This document shows, one piece after another, positions 36,634 to 46,132 of a stretch of DNA of 64,000 nt. This stretch comes from an uncultured Carboxylicivirga sp. (GTDB lineage Bacteria; Bacteroidota; Bacteroidia; Bacteroidales; Marinilabiliaceae), in NCBI RefSeq assembly GCF_963674565.1, contig NZ_OY771430.1:3534001-3598000 (forward strand), given 5' to 3'. The position numbers and the translations under genes were made by a program. Under the pieces are notes generated by a model. That model was not told the origin of the DNA, made no database searches, and saw only the letters and a program-made list of their open reading frames with translations. Within the stretch, counting starts at the first letter, position 1. Each line of letters opens with the position of its first letter.

Positions 36634-38787
36634 ATGAAAAGAATTGCATCACTATTTTTAATAGTATGCATCGGCTTTGCCCAATTGGCTAAAGCTGATG
36701 AGGGGATGTGGCTACTCCCATTATTGAACAAGCTTAACATGAATAAAATGAATGAGCTTGGTTTGAAACTATCTGCAGAGGATATATATAGCATTAACAA
36801 TTCAAGTTTAAAAGATGCTATTGTAATTTTTGGCGGAGGTTGTACGGGAGAATTAATTTCTGATCAAGGTTTGATTTTAACCAACCACCATTGTGGATAT
36901 GGAAGCATTCAGGCATTGAGTTCTGTTGAGCACAATTATCTTGAAGATGGATTCTGGGCAAAAACAAAAGAAGAAGAATTACCAGCCGAAGGTTTGAGGG
37001 TTACGTTCATGAAATACATGGAAGATGTTACCGCGCAAATTAATGCAGAACTTTCGGATGACATGAGCGAAACAGAGCGTCAGGCAAAAATCTGGGAAGT
37101 TTCTACTAAAATTACAAAAGAAGCAACAGAAGGAAATAATTACAGAGCCATCGTTAAAGATTATTTCGAAGGAAACCAGTTTTTTCTGATCGTATATGAA
37201 ATCTTTACTGATGTTCGCTTCGTAGGTGCACCTCCTTCATCAATTGGTAAATTTGGTCATGACACTGACAACTGGATGTGGCCTCGTCACACCGGTGACT
37301 TTAGCATGTTCCGCGTTTATTGTGGTCCCGATGGTAAACCTGCTGATTACTCAAAAGACAATGTACCTTATCAGCCAAAACATCACTTGCCTGTTTCATT
37401 AAAGGGCGTGGAAATGGATGATTTTGCCATGACTATCGGATTCCCTGGAAGCACTGAACGTTACTTAACTTCATGGGGTATTGAAGAACGAATGAATATC
37501 ACTAACGAAGCAATGATTACTCCACGTGGTATCAAACAGGACATCTGGAATGAAGATATGATGGCCAGCGAAAAAGTACGTATTCAATATGCTTCAAAAT
37601 TCTCAAGAAGTTCAAACTACTGGAAAAACAGTATTGGTATGAACCGTGGTTTGGAAAAATTGAATGTCCTGGAGAAAAAACGTGCTCTGGAAGCTGAATT
37701 TGCTCAATGGGTTGCTGGATCTGATGAGCGTAAAGCAAAATATGGCGAAGTACTTTCTGATCTTGAAAAAGCTTATGAAGCACAGGCTCCATACAGAAAA
37801 GCCCGTAGTTATGTACTTGAATGCTTATTACGTGGAACTGAAATCTATAGCTTCTCATTAAGTGCTCGTGAACTTCAAACCGCATTAGAAAACGATAATC
37901 AGGAAGAAATAGATGCTGCGGTTAAGAAATTAACGGAAGCAGGCAAAGGATTTTACAAAGATTATTATCCTGAAACAGATCGTAAAGTATTAGCAGCTTT
38001 AACCGACTTATATTATAATACTATTGATAAACGTTTTCACCCTGAATTTTATCAAGCGATCAATAAGAAATTCAAGGGAGATTTCGAGAAATATGCGAAT
38101 ACTGTTTTCAGTAAATCGATTTTCTCAAGTGAAGATAAATTCAATGCCTTCCTGGCAAAACCATCATTGAAGAAGTTAAATGCTGATTTAGCGTTTTCAG
38201 CTGGCCTTGAAATCAGTGAAACGTATAAAAACATAGTGGCACAATTAAAAGAAACTACCAGCACCATTTCTAAAGCCAACCGATTATTTATGGCCGGACT
38301 GATGGAAATGCACCCTAATAAAGTTTACTACTCAGATGCCAACTTCTCAATGCGTTTAAGTTATGGTACAGTTGGAGACTATGAGCCTCGTGATGGAGTG
38401 AAATATAAGTATTACACAACCATAGATGGTATTATGGAGAAAGAAGATCCTAATAATTATGAGTTTATTGTACCTCAAAAATTAAAAGATCTTTGGAAAG
38501 CAAAAGAATATGGCCAATATGCTGATAAAGATGGTAAACTGCATGTTTGCTTCACTACAAACAATGATATTACCGGAGGTAATAGCGGTAGTCCTGTGAT
38601 AAATGCCAACGGCGAATTATTTGGTCTGGCATTCGACGGAAACTGGGAAGCCATGAGTGGAGACATTGCTTTTGAACCTGAACTACAGAAGTGTATCAAT
38701 GTTGATATACGCTACGTGCTTTTTGTTATTGAAAAATACGCTGGTGCTACCAACCTGATTGACGAAATGACCCTGGTTAAAGAATAA
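36634..38787 (+). CDS. S46 dipeptidyl-peptidase, DPP7-type
   Basis: S46 peptidases remove dipeptides from peptides in the periplasm and feed Bacteroidota that live on protein. The 717-residue product has a signal peptide (cleavage near AKA, residue 21), the conserved N terminus DEGMWLLPLL, the catalytic His in LTNHHCGYGSIQ and the nucleophile in TGGNSGSPV. Eighteen residues after the catalytic Ser stands Gly (FDGNWE). At that position DPP7 enzymes have Gly and prefer hydrophobic P1 residues, while DPP11 enzymes have Arg and prefer acidic ones, so DPP7-type specificity is predicted. A terminator follows at 38806. Confidence 0.93.
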   Translation: MKRIASLFLIVCIGFAQLAKADEGMWLLPLLNKLNMNKMNELGLKLSAEDIYSINNSSLKDAIVIFGGGCTGELISDQGLILTNHHCGYGSIQALSSVEHNYLEDGFWAKTKEEELPAEGLRVTFMKYMEDVTAQINAELSDDMSETERQAKIWEVSTKITKEATEGNNYRAIVKDYFEGNQFFLIVYEIFTDVRFVGAPPSSIGKFGHDTDNWMWPRHTGDFSMFRVYCGPDGKPADYSKDNVPYQPKHHLPVSLKGVEMDDFAMTIGFPGSTERYLTSWGIEERMNITNEAMITPRGIKQDIWNEDMMASEKVRIQYASKFSRSSNYWKNSIGMNRGLEKLNVLEKKRALEAEFAQWVAGSDERKAKYGEVLSDLEKAYEAQAPYRKARSYVLECLLRGTEIYSFSLSARELQTALENDNQEEIDAAVKKLTEAGKGFYKDYYPETDRKVLAALTDLYYNTIDKRFHPEFYQAINKKFKGDFEKYANTVFSKSIFSSEDKFNAFLAKPSLKKLNADLAFSAGLEISETYKNIVAQLKETTSTISKANRLFMAGLMEMHPNKVYYSDANFSMRLSYGTVGDYEPRDGVKYKYYTTIDGIMEKEDPNNYEFIVPQKLKDLWKAKEYGQYADKDGKLHVCFTTNNDITGGNSGSPVINANGELFGLAFDGNWEAMSGDIAFEPELQKCINVDIRYVLFVIEKYAGATNLIDEMTLVKE

Positions 38788-38805
38788 ACTTATTTAATCA
38801 TATTG

Positions 38806-38835
38806 AAAAAGCCGGCTTACGAGTCGGCTTTTTTT
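38806..38835 (+). terminator. Terminator after the S46 peptidase gene
   Basis: AAAAAGCCG and CGGCTTTTT form a stem around GCTTACGAGT, followed by a seven-T run. Confidence 0.88.
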
Positions 38836-38884
38836 GTTTAATCATGTCAATGCTGTAGTTTTACAATTGAATTAAAAAGAATAT

Positions 38885-39508
38885 ATGGCGAAGAATAAAT
38901 TCTATGTAGTGTGGAAAGGTGCGAAACCGGGTGTTTATGGATCATGGGCCGAATGTCAGGCTCAGATTAAAGGCTTTGCCGGTGCCCTTTACAAAGGATT
39001 TGAATCGCAAAGTGAGGCAATGAAAGCATTTAAAAGTCCTCCACACAAGTTTATCGGACAAGGTAACAAGACTACTTCTACGTCAAAATTTAATCCAAAA
39101 AGTAACATTATCATCCCAAGCATTTCGGTTGATGCTGCTTGTAGTGGGAACCCGGGAGTAATGGAATATCAGGGTGTAAACACCCAGACCAAGGAACAAC
39201 TTTTTCACATGAAATATCCCATAGGAACCAACAATATAGGTGAGTTTTTAGGGATTGTTCATGGACTGTCATATCTTAAAAAACATAATCTGCCGATTCC
39301 AATTTATACCGACTCGAAAATTGCCATGGGTTGGGTTGAAAAAAAAATATGTAAATCTAAATTGGAAGAGACCGCCAAAACCAAAGAGCTTTTTGATTTT
39401 GTAAGAAGAGCTGAAGCATGGCTAAAGAGTAATAGCTACACAACCAAAATACTAAAATGGGATACAAAAAACTGGGGTGAGATTCCTGCCGACTTTGGCA
39501 GAAAATAG
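38885..39508 (+). CDS. rnhA: RNase HI with N-terminal viroplasmin domain
   Basis: RNase HI cuts the RNA strand of RNA-DNA hybrids. The 207-residue product has the N-terminal hybrid-binding domain (residues 3-45: FYVVWKGAKPGVYGSWAECQ) and a C-terminal RNase H fold with its acidic residues in SVDAACSGNPG, IGEFLGIVHGL and IYTDSKIAMGW and a final Asp in PADFGRK. This fused form is common in Bacteroidota. It is convergent with the TPR kinase gene, whose stop codon directly abuts its own at 39509. An RNase HII gene lies 3.4 kb away (42942). Confidence 0.94.
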   Translation: MAKNKFYVVWKGAKPGVYGSWAECQAQIKGFAGALYKGFESQSEAMKAFKSPPHKFIGQGNKTTSTSKFNPKSNIIIPSISVDAACSGNPGVMEYQGVNTQTKEQLFHMKYPIGTNNIGEFLGIVHGLSYLKKHNLPIPIYTDSKIAMGWVEKKICKSKLEETAKTKELFDFVRRAEAWLKSNSYTTKILKWDTKNWGEIPADFGRK

Positions 39509-41392
39509 TTAGTTGATTTCCATATATGGGATCCGGAAAGTGATTCTTGTTCCGCACAAGTCATAATCAGACAGATCTTCAATCTCCAATGCTTCAGCTT
39601 TCTTTCCCTGATGTTCGTGAAGAAGACTGATTCGATCCTTTGTCAATTGCATGGCAACTGATTTGTGAGTGATTAACTTTTTCTTTTGCTGAGCCTTCTT
39701 AATACCAATACCGTTATCTTCTATTGATATAGCCAGTTTATTCTTATCCTTACTAAAAGTAACTCTTATAAATCCATCTTCCTTGGTGGTTAATCCGGCA
39801 TGTTCAATTGCATTTTCAACAAATGGCTGCGATAACATCGGCGGAACCATTACTTTTTCTATTTGCAGATGTTCATCTATTTGCAACGAAAAGTTAATCT
39901 TATTTTCAAACCTTCGGTTCTGCAAACTCATATATTTCTCCAGTATTTCTTTTTCTTTCTTAAGCGTGATATTTTCTTCTTTAGCATACTGCAACACCAA
40001 ACGCATTAAAGATGAAAAATCGGCAACAAAATCAATGGCTTCATCCTGGTTTCCTTCAATAATAAAACATTGTAACGCCGAAAGTGAATTAAAAATAAAG
40101 TGAGGATTCATCTGTGTTCGTAGCACCTTATGCTCCATTATCTGACGACGTTGCCTTTCTTTTATCTTGAGAATGTAAACACCTATTAAAACAAGTACTG
40201 CCGAGAACATAAAAAAGATGGATAAACCCCATAATAAAAGTTCATGCTGATGATCTTTGGCTTTCAACTCCAACAACTCTTTTTCGCTTTTCTCAGAATG
40301 ATATTTTTTTTCCAATTCAATTAAACGTTCATATTTTTCGGCAGTAAAAATTGAATCAGCTATACTGTTATATCGTTCGTAGGTCTCCAAAGCCTTCTGA
40401 TAATCCTCCATCTCTTTATACACAAGATAAAGTGAATAGTAATTATCTTTCTTCAAGGTTAATAAATCAAGCTTTTCATTCACCTCTTCAGCCAGCATAT
40501 AATACTCCAGTGCTTTTTTATAATTATCAACCTCTTTGTAGGCATCTCCGGTACTTGAGTAGGTCGATATCAACAACATATAATTATTCGTTTCACGAAA
40601 ATGATTGATGGCTTCATTAAAATATTCCAGTGCCCGTTGACTTTCTCCTTTATATATAAATAAACATCCAAGATTTGTTGAAATCGCCGCCATCCTATCC
40701 TTATTCCCCAATTCGTTATAGGCAAAATAAGCCTTCCGATAACTCTCCAAGGCTTTGTCGTAATGATGCAACATTGCATAGGTGATTCCCATGTTATTGG
40801 TTAAGCCCGCTATACTCTCCTGATCTTTATGTTTTTCATATAACTTTAATGCAATATTATAGTGCTCAAACTGCTGATCATACCTTTCCCACTTTCCATA
40901 GACCATTCCAATATTATGATGAGCACGTGCAATACCCAGTTCGTCAGCCAACACTTTTCGAATATCTAAAGCAGAATTGAAATTCTCTAAAGCTACTGCA
41001 TACTGCCCCAGATAATAAAACACCAATCCAATATTATTGTATGAGGTAGCCTGTTGCTCTTTATCCCCTATTCCTTGATAGCTTGATAAAGCTCTTTGAT
41101 AATATACTTTAGCTGAATCAAACTCTTGCAAATAAAAATAAGCCTCGGCAAGTGCTTCATTGGAATAGGCATTGGCTTTCAACCTTTTTGAAGAGGGATT
41201 ATTTAACAGATCATATGCCAACTGCCTACTACTATCAGGATTTTCGGAAGCGAGTTGAATTAGTTCAATGGCTTTTCCAACAATTGAATCTTCTGCAATG
41301 GCCAATTCACCATCATCAGCCCTCATTTTAAAAGAGCTAAGAAGTATCAAAACCAGCAAGGCTATTAACTTAATAAATTGTTGAATATCCAT
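39509..41392 (-). CDS. TPR-containing LytS-type sensor histidine kinase
   Basis: The 627-residue protein has a signal peptide or anchor (IKLIALLVLILLSSF), a periplasmic array of tetratricopeptide repeats (about 70-340: YNNIGLVFYYLGQYAVALENF type), a membrane segment (about 376-398: LLWGLSIFFMFSAVLVLIGVYI), and a cytoplasmic His_kinase/HATPase pair with the phosphorylated His in QMNPHFIFNSLSAL (His431) and an ATP site (IEDNGIGI). It would signal to a LytTR-type response regulator, but none adjoins it in this window, so it is an orphan. TACTTTTG at 41426-41433 (minus strand) is a perfect -7 element for it. Confidence 0.92.
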   Translation of the reverse strand: MDIQQFIKLIALLVLILLSSFKMRADDGELAIAEDSIVGKAIELIQLASENPDSSRQLAYDLLNNPSSKRLKANAYSNEALAEAYFYLQEFDSAKVYYQRALSSYQGIGDKEQQATSYNNIGLVFYYLGQYAVALENFNSALDIRKVLADELGIARAHHNIGMVYGKWERYDQQFEHYNIALKLYEKHKDQESIAGLTNNMGITYAMLHHYDKALESYRKAYFAYNELGNKDRMAAISTNLGCLFIYKGESQRALEYFNEAINHFRETNNYMLLISTYSSTGDAYKEVDNYKKALEYYMLAEEVNEKLDLLTLKKDNYYSLYLVYKEMEDYQKALETYERYNSIADSIFTAEKYERLIELEKKYHSEKSEKELLELKAKDHQHELLLWGLSIFFMFSAVLVLIGVYILKIKERQRRQIMEHKVLRTQMNPHFIFNSLSALQCFIIEGNQDEAIDFVADFSSLMRLVLQYAKEENITLKKEKEILEKYMSLQNRRFENKINFSLQIDEHLQIEKVMVPPMLSQPFVENAIEHAGLTTKEDGFIRVTFSKDKNKLAISIEDNGIGIKKAQQKKKLITHKSVAMQLTKDRISLLHEHQGKKAEALEIEDLSDYDLCGTRITFRIPYMEIN

Positions 41393-41425
41393 TAGAAGAT
41401 CAGGTTGTCAAGTTATTTACTTCCA

Positions 41426-41433
41426 CAAAAGTA
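41426..41433 (-). promoter_or_regulatory. Promoter -7 element of the TPR kinase gene
   Basis: The minus strand reads TACTTTTG, an exact TAnnTTTG match about 34 nt before the kinase ATG. Confidence 0.55.
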
Positions 41434-41593
41434 ATACTATTTTTTAATAGAATTTTATCTCCGTGATTAGACTTTCAATCAACACAATATTATAACATCA
41501 AATGAATAAGCAAGATAGAACATTGCTTATTCATTTTCTAATTAAATTGATTTAACTAATCATAAACTATCTTACTATTTAATTAATTTAATC

Positions 41594-41601
41594 TATTTTT
41601 G
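41594..41601 (+). promoter_or_regulatory. Promoter -7 element of the first beta-barrel gene
   Basis: TATTTTTG matches TAnnTTTG exactly, about 33 nt before the ATG at 41634. No clear -33 is present. The 190-bp stretch upstream of it is AT-rich and holds no gene. Confidence 0.5.
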
Positions 41602-41633
41602 AATAACCTTTTTAATTATAAACTAGAACACAT

Positions 41634-42236
41634 ATGAAAAAAGTATTTTTTATTGTAGCGCTTTTAGCTATTAACTTAAGTTCATTCGCTCAAACTGAGA
41701 AAGGAAAAATCATTATGTCAGGCACATCTGACTTGGGGTTATCATCAACAACTACTAAATTCGAATATGATGGAGAGTCATATAGTGATGATATTAAATC
41801 CACACAATTCAACATAACTCCTTCCTTGGGCTACTTCGTAATTGACAATCTGGCATTAGGATTATCTATTGACTTTGAAAGCACAAAACAAAAAGTTTCT
41901 TCTGACTCTTATACATCCAATTCACTCTTATTTGGTCCATTCGCACGTTATTATGTTGGATCCGGAAATATCAAACCTTATATACAAGGTGATTTTCTGT
42001 TTGGCAGTCAAAAAACAAAGTATGATTATTCAGGGGTAAATATGAGTGGTGAATCTAAAAACAATGTTTCTGCATGGGACCTGGGTGTTGGCCTTGGTTT
42101 TTTCCTGAATGATTTTATTTCACTTGATCTTGGATTAGGCTATGGATCAATAACTATGTCTGATGGTGATAATAGTAAAGATAAAACAATAATTAGTGGA
42201 GTAGCTTTTAGTGGTGGATTCGCCATATTTTTCTAA
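41634..42236 (+). CDS. Small outer-membrane beta-barrel protein, copy 1
   Basis: The 200-residue product has a signal peptide (cleavage after FAQ, residue 20) and an alternating beta pattern ending in Phe-Phe, as expected of an eight-stranded barrel of the OmpW/OmpA-like type; it includes TPSLGYFVIDNLALGLSID and VGLGFFLNDFISLDLGLGYG. The gene at 42340 is a paralog with the same motifs (TEKGKI, YFVIDKLALGLSV). The two are tandem duplicates separated by a terminator. Function unknown. Confidence 0.85.
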   Translation: MKKVFFIVALLAINLSSFAQTEKGKIIMSGTSDLGLSSTTTKFEYDGESYSDDIKSTQFNITPSLGYFVIDNLALGLSIDFESTKQKVSSDSYTSNSLLFGPFARYYVGSGNIKPYIQGDFLFGSQKTKYDYSGVNMSGESKNNVSAWDLGVGLGFFLNDFISLDLGLGYGSITMSDGDNSKDKTIISGVAFSGGFAIFF

Positions 42237-42256
42237 TGCTATTTTCAATAAGCATT

Positions 42257-42282
42257 AAAACCGGCTATATGCCGGTTTTTTT
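42257..42282 (+). terminator. Terminator between the beta-barrel paralogs
   Basis: AAAACCGGC and GCCGGTTTT flank TATAT, and a long T run follows. It uncouples the two paralogs at the transcript level. Confidence 0.9.
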
Positions 42283-42339
42283 GTACTCTCATATTATAAA
42301 TTATTTAAATTCGTCAACCACTTTAATTAATAAAAAATC

Positions 42340-42900
42340 ATGAACAAATCACTCTTTATTATTTTAATGATCTCAATATCATTCAATTCATTTGCTCAAA
42401 CCGAAAAAGGCAAAATTCTAGTTTCCGGTGATACTGATCTTTCATTTACATCAGTGACAGCTGACAGAGACAATCAACAAGTCAATAACAGTTTAAAAGT
42501 TAACCAATTAAGCATCAACCCATCCATTAGTTATTTTGTTATTGATAAACTGGCATTGGGTTTATCGGTGAATATCGAGGACTCTAAAATTGACAATTAT
42601 GAATCTAATTCATTACTAATAGGTCCAAGCTTGCGATATTATGTTGGCAGCAATAGTACTAAACCATTTTTTATAGCCGACTTTTTATTTGGTAATCAGT
42701 CAGATAATTCCAATAGCTCCACAGACAAAACAAAAGTATCAGGTTGGGATGTAGGAGCTGGTGTTGCTGTATTTATAAACCATTACGCATCCTTAGATGT
42801 ATCATTAGGATACGGCACTTTTACTTTTAAAAATGATAACAACGATAAAACCAAAGCATATGGTTTGGATGTTAGCATTGGTTTTTCCTTGTTCTTTTAA
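42340..42900 (+). CDS. Small outer-membrane beta-barrel protein, copy 2
   Basis: The 186-residue paralog of the preceding gene has a signal peptide (cleavage after FAQ, residue 20), TEKGKILVSGDTDLSF, YFVIDKLALGLSVNIED and a terminal Phe-Phe. Identity with copy 1 is moderate over the whole length, so the duplication is not recent. It ends 42 bp before the rnhB stop (convergent). Confidence 0.85.
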   Translation: MNKSLFIILMISISFNSFAQTEKGKILVSGDTDLSFTSVTADRDNQQVNNSLKVNQLSINPSISYFVIDKLALGLSVNIEDSKIDNYESNSLLIGPSLRYYVGSNSTKPFFIADFLFGNQSDNSNSSTDKTKVSGWDVGAGVAVFINHYASLDVSLGYGTFTFKNDNNDKTKAYGLDVSIGFSLFF

Positions 42901-42941
42901 TTAAAGAATCTATTTTGAAATAAAGTTGCCACCGACTATTT

Positions 42942-43544
42942 TTAAAACAAACTCAGCTGTTCGTCGAGGAGGCGAAAAGTCATTCGATGAATCGGAGATG
43001 GTCCATGGGCTTTAATGGCTGCCCGATGCTCTTTGGTTGGATACCCTTTATTCTTCATCCAATTGTAAACAGGGTATTGTTCATGCATCTTTTCCATGTA
43101 TTCGTCACGATGTGTTTTAGCAAGAATACTGGCCGCTGCAATAGGCAGGTATTTACCATCACCTTTTACAACACAGGTATGTCCAATACCATCATAGGGT
43201 TTAAAGCGGTTTCCATCAATCAACAGATGTCCGGGTTGTTGTTTTAGTTGCTCAACAGCCCGATGCATCGCTAAAAAAGATGCATTTAAAATATTTATCT
43301 TGTCAATCTCCTCGTGATGCACATATGCCACTGCCCATGCCAAAGCTTCCTTTTCTATAATAGGCCTAAGCTTCTGACGTTGTTTTTCGGTTAATTGCTT
43401 GGAATCATTCAGCATCTCATGCCTGAAATCTTTAGGTAAGATAACAGCTCCAGCAACAACCGGACCTGCCAGGCAGCCTCTTCCGGCCTCATCACATCCG
43501 GCTTCTATTCGTTGTGCATCAATATAGGGTAATAATTCAGCCAC
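42942..43544 (-). CDS. rnhB: Ribonuclease HII
   Basis: RNase HII removes single ribonucleotides from DNA and RNA primers. The 200-residue product carries the family motifs in order: AGCDEAGRGCLAGPVVAGAVIL (Asp-Glu pair), the DSKQLTEKQR block, HLLIDGNRFKP, and SILAKTHRDEYM. The length and residues are complete. Confidence 0.96.
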   Translation of the reverse strand: MAELLPYIDAQRIEAGCDEAGRGCLAGPVVAGAVILPKDFRHEMLNDSKQLTEKQRQKLRPIIEKEALAWAVAYVHHEEIDKINILNASFLAMHRAVEQLKQQPGHLLIDGNRFKPYDGIGHTCVVKGDGKYLPIAAASILAKTHRDEYMEKMHEQYPVYNWMKNKGYPTKEHRAAIKAHGPSPIHRMTFRLLDEQLSLF

Positions 43545-43581
43545 CTTAAATTATTGTTGAATTACGTTTTTTGTCTTTCAA

Positions 43582-44589
43582 TTACTTTTCCTGATAGATC
43601 ACCTCCAGCAATGTTTGTCCGACTGCTTTCAGCGTTTTTTTATCTACATTACTCATATCATCTGCATGAGTATGCCAGTAATCGCCAAAACTACTGTTTG
43701 ATGTAGGGTTGAACTGTATGATATCAACACAAGGTATTCGGCGATATTTATTTACATAAACATGATCATCAGTGATGGTTCCGCCTCTTTCTGAAACAAA
43801 ATAATTGGAATATCCCAGATCTGCTGCAGTGTTCCAGATACATTTCACTAAATCAGGAGCATTTTGTAAGGAGAATCCTTCGTGATAAAACAAAGCATCT
43901 TTGGCTCCCACCATATCAAGCAATATACCATAGCGTGCATAGTAATCCTCTTTGTGCGGATATTTCCCCCAGTATTGTGATCCCAAACACCAGGTATCTT
44001 CCTGATAAGGTAAGTCACGATGATCCGGTTGACCGTAATCCTCGGCATCAAAAAAGATGATATCAATACCCAAATGATGACCAGCCATACCAATCTGACG
44101 AGCCAATTCCATTAATACCCCAACACCGCTTGCTCCATCATTGGCTCCATCAATGGGTTGATCGCGCTTGCTTTTATCAGGATCATGATCGGCAAACGGA
44201 CGGGAATCCCAATGAGCAAATAGTAACAAACGGTTATTTAATTCAGGATTGAACTGCGCAATTATATTTTTAGCTTCCAATACTGTATTATCAAAAGCTC
44301 TGACCTCAGCTTCCTGTACAATAACATCTGCGCCAAAACGTTTCATTTCGGCAGCCAGATATTCAGCACAGGCTTTATGTTCCGGTGTATTGGGTACACG
44401 CGGACCAAAATTCACCTGATGCTCAACATATGCATAAGCTGAATCGGCATTAAAAAAAGGAGTTGTAACTTTCTTTGTCTCTACCGCACTCTTTGATGAA
44501 GAGTCTCCACCTTTTGGCGAAGAGCATGCAAAAAAAAGCAGGCTGGCTGTTAATGCCCCACCTGCCCATATTTTAAATTGATTCGTCAT
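43582..44589 (-). CDS. M28 family metallopeptidase or glutaminyl cyclase-like lipoprotein
   Basis: The 335-residue product has a lipoprotein signal (LLFFAC, Cys22) and an M28-fold domain with zinc ligands in FAHWDSRPFADHDPD, NDGASGVGVLMELAR and DAEDYGQPDHRD, plus the late HTHADDMSNVD block. Bacteroidota members of this fold include both aminopeptidases and glutaminyl-peptide cyclases; the sequence with DGASG and a final HTxxD points to the cyclase-like branch. It is co-directional with cysS and lies 12 nt after it. Confidence 0.87.
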   Translation of the reverse strand: MTNQFKIWAGGALTASLLFFACSSPKGGDSSSKSAVETKKVTTPFFNADSAYAYVEHQVNFGPRVPNTPEHKACAEYLAAEMKRFGADVIVQEAEVRAFDNTVLEAKNIIAQFNPELNNRLLLFAHWDSRPFADHDPDKSKRDQPIDGANDGASGVGVLMELARQIGMAGHHLGIDIIFFDAEDYGQPDHRDLPYQEDTWCLGSQYWGKYPHKEDYYARYGILLDMVGAKDALFYHEGFSLQNAPDLVKCIWNTAADLGYSNYFVSERGGTITDDHVYVNKYRRIPCVDIIQFNPTSNSSFGDYWHTHADDMSNVDKKTLKAVGQTLLEVIYQEK

Positions 44590-44601
44590 CTCAATAGTTA
44601 A

Positions 44602-46074
44602 TTATTTTATTTCCCACTCAAACCCGTCTTTGGTATCTTTAATCACAATACCCAAAGCCTGCAATTCGTTTCGGATTTTATCAGCAGTTGCCCAGTCTTT
44701 GTTTGCTTTAGCTTCCACACGAAGATTCAACAAGAGGTTAACTGTTTCACTCAATAAGGCATCGTTACCTCCACCTTGGGTCTGATTTGCTTTCAATCCC
44801 AGTATGTCGAATACCATCGTGTTCATCAATTGCTTCAACGCTATAAGATCGTCTTCTGTAACAGATGCGTTTTCATCCACCAGCGTATTAATCCACTTCA
44901 CTCCTTCAAATAAATGAGCAATAAGAATTGGCGTATTTAAATCATCACTGATAGCAGAATAACATTTTTCAGACAGCTCAGCAATATTAAAATCAGACTG
45001 AACTCCCGCTTTTATTTTGTCCATTTTGGTACAACCTTCCAACAAACGCTCCATTCCCTTCTGGGCAGCCTGTAAAGCTTCATTTGAAAAATCCAAAGTG
45101 CTGCGATAATGTGCCTGCATTATAAAGAATCGGATGGTCATAGGACTGTAGGCCTGCTCAAGTAACTCATGTTCACCGGTAAAAAATTGTTCAAGCGTAA
45201 TGAAATTCCCTAAGGACTTACCCATTTTCTGACCATTGATGGTAATCATATTGTTATGCATCCAGTATCTGGCCGGAGTATGTCCATGAGCAATGGTACT
45301 TTGAGCAATTTCACACTCGTGATGTGGAAATAACAAATCCATTCCACCACCATGAATATCAAATTCTTCACCCAAATAACGAGCACTCATAGCAGAACAC
45401 TCAAGATGCCAACCGGGGAATCCATCACTAAATGGCGATGGCCAGCGCATAATATGTTCAGGTGATGCTTTTTTCCACAAGGCAAAATCATACGACTTAC
45501 GTTTCTCACTCTGACCATCCAAATCCCGGGTGGTACTCAACATATCTTCAATATTACGACCAGATAAACGACCATAATTATGCTGCTCGTTGTATTTATC
45601 CACGTCGAAATAAACTGAGCCATTGCTTTCGTATGCATATCCTTTCTTCAGAATATCCTCAACCATTTGCAGCTGCTCAATAATATGCCCTGATGCACGA
45701 GGCTCAATGCTTGGTTTACGAACATTCAAGGCATCCATGTATTCGTGATAGCGATCACTGTAATACTGAACCACCTCCATTGGCTCCAGTTCTTCCAAAC
45801 GGGCTTTTTTGGCAATCTTATCTTCCCCAACATCCGCATCATTCTCCAAATGGCCAACATCAGTAATGTTTCGCACATAACGCACCTTGTAACCCAGATG
45901 TGTTAAATAACGAAATAAAATATCATAAGTAATTGCCGGACGTGAATGTCCTAAATGAGGGTCACCGTACACAGTAGGACCACAAACATATAATCCAACA
46001 TGTTTGGGGTTAATTGGAGTAAACTCCTCCTTTTTGCGCGACAGCGTATTATAAATGAATAATTTATTTTCCAT
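44602..46074 (-). CDS. cysS: Cysteinyl-tRNA synthetase
   Basis: CysRS charges tRNA-Cys. The 490-residue class I synthetase has the nucleotide-binding HLGH (in YGDPHLGHSRP), the zinc-binding CGPTVYG, the WHLECSAM and HHECEIAQS ligands, and KMGKSLGNF as its KMSKS element. It is a full-length family member with the C-terminal anticodon-binding part. Confidence 0.96.
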   Translation of the reverse strand: MENKLFIYNTLSRKKEEFTPINPKHVGLYVCGPTVYGDPHLGHSRPAITYDILFRYLTHLGYKVRYVRNITDVGHLENDADVGEDKIAKKARLEELEPMEVVQYYSDRYHEYMDALNVRKPSIEPRASGHIIEQLQMVEDILKKGYAYESNGSVYFDVDKYNEQHNYGRLSGRNIEDMLSTTRDLDGQSEKRKSYDFALWKKASPEHIMRWPSPFSDGFPGWHLECSAMSARYLGEEFDIHGGGMDLLFPHHECEIAQSTIAHGHTPARYWMHNNMITINGQKMGKSLGNFITLEQFFTGEHELLEQAYSPMTIRFFIMQAHYRSTLDFSNEALQAAQKGMERLLEGCTKMDKIKAGVQSDFNIAELSEKCYSAISDDLNTPILIAHLFEGVKWINTLVDENASVTEDDLIALKQLMNTMVFDILGLKANQTQGGGNDALLSETVNLLLNLRVEAKANKDWATADKIRNELQALGIVIKDTKDGFEWEIK

Positions 46075-46132
46075 GCTTGTTAATGTTCTCTTCTTGAAAT
46101 AACAAGCTGCTAAAATACAAATTATTGCTAAG

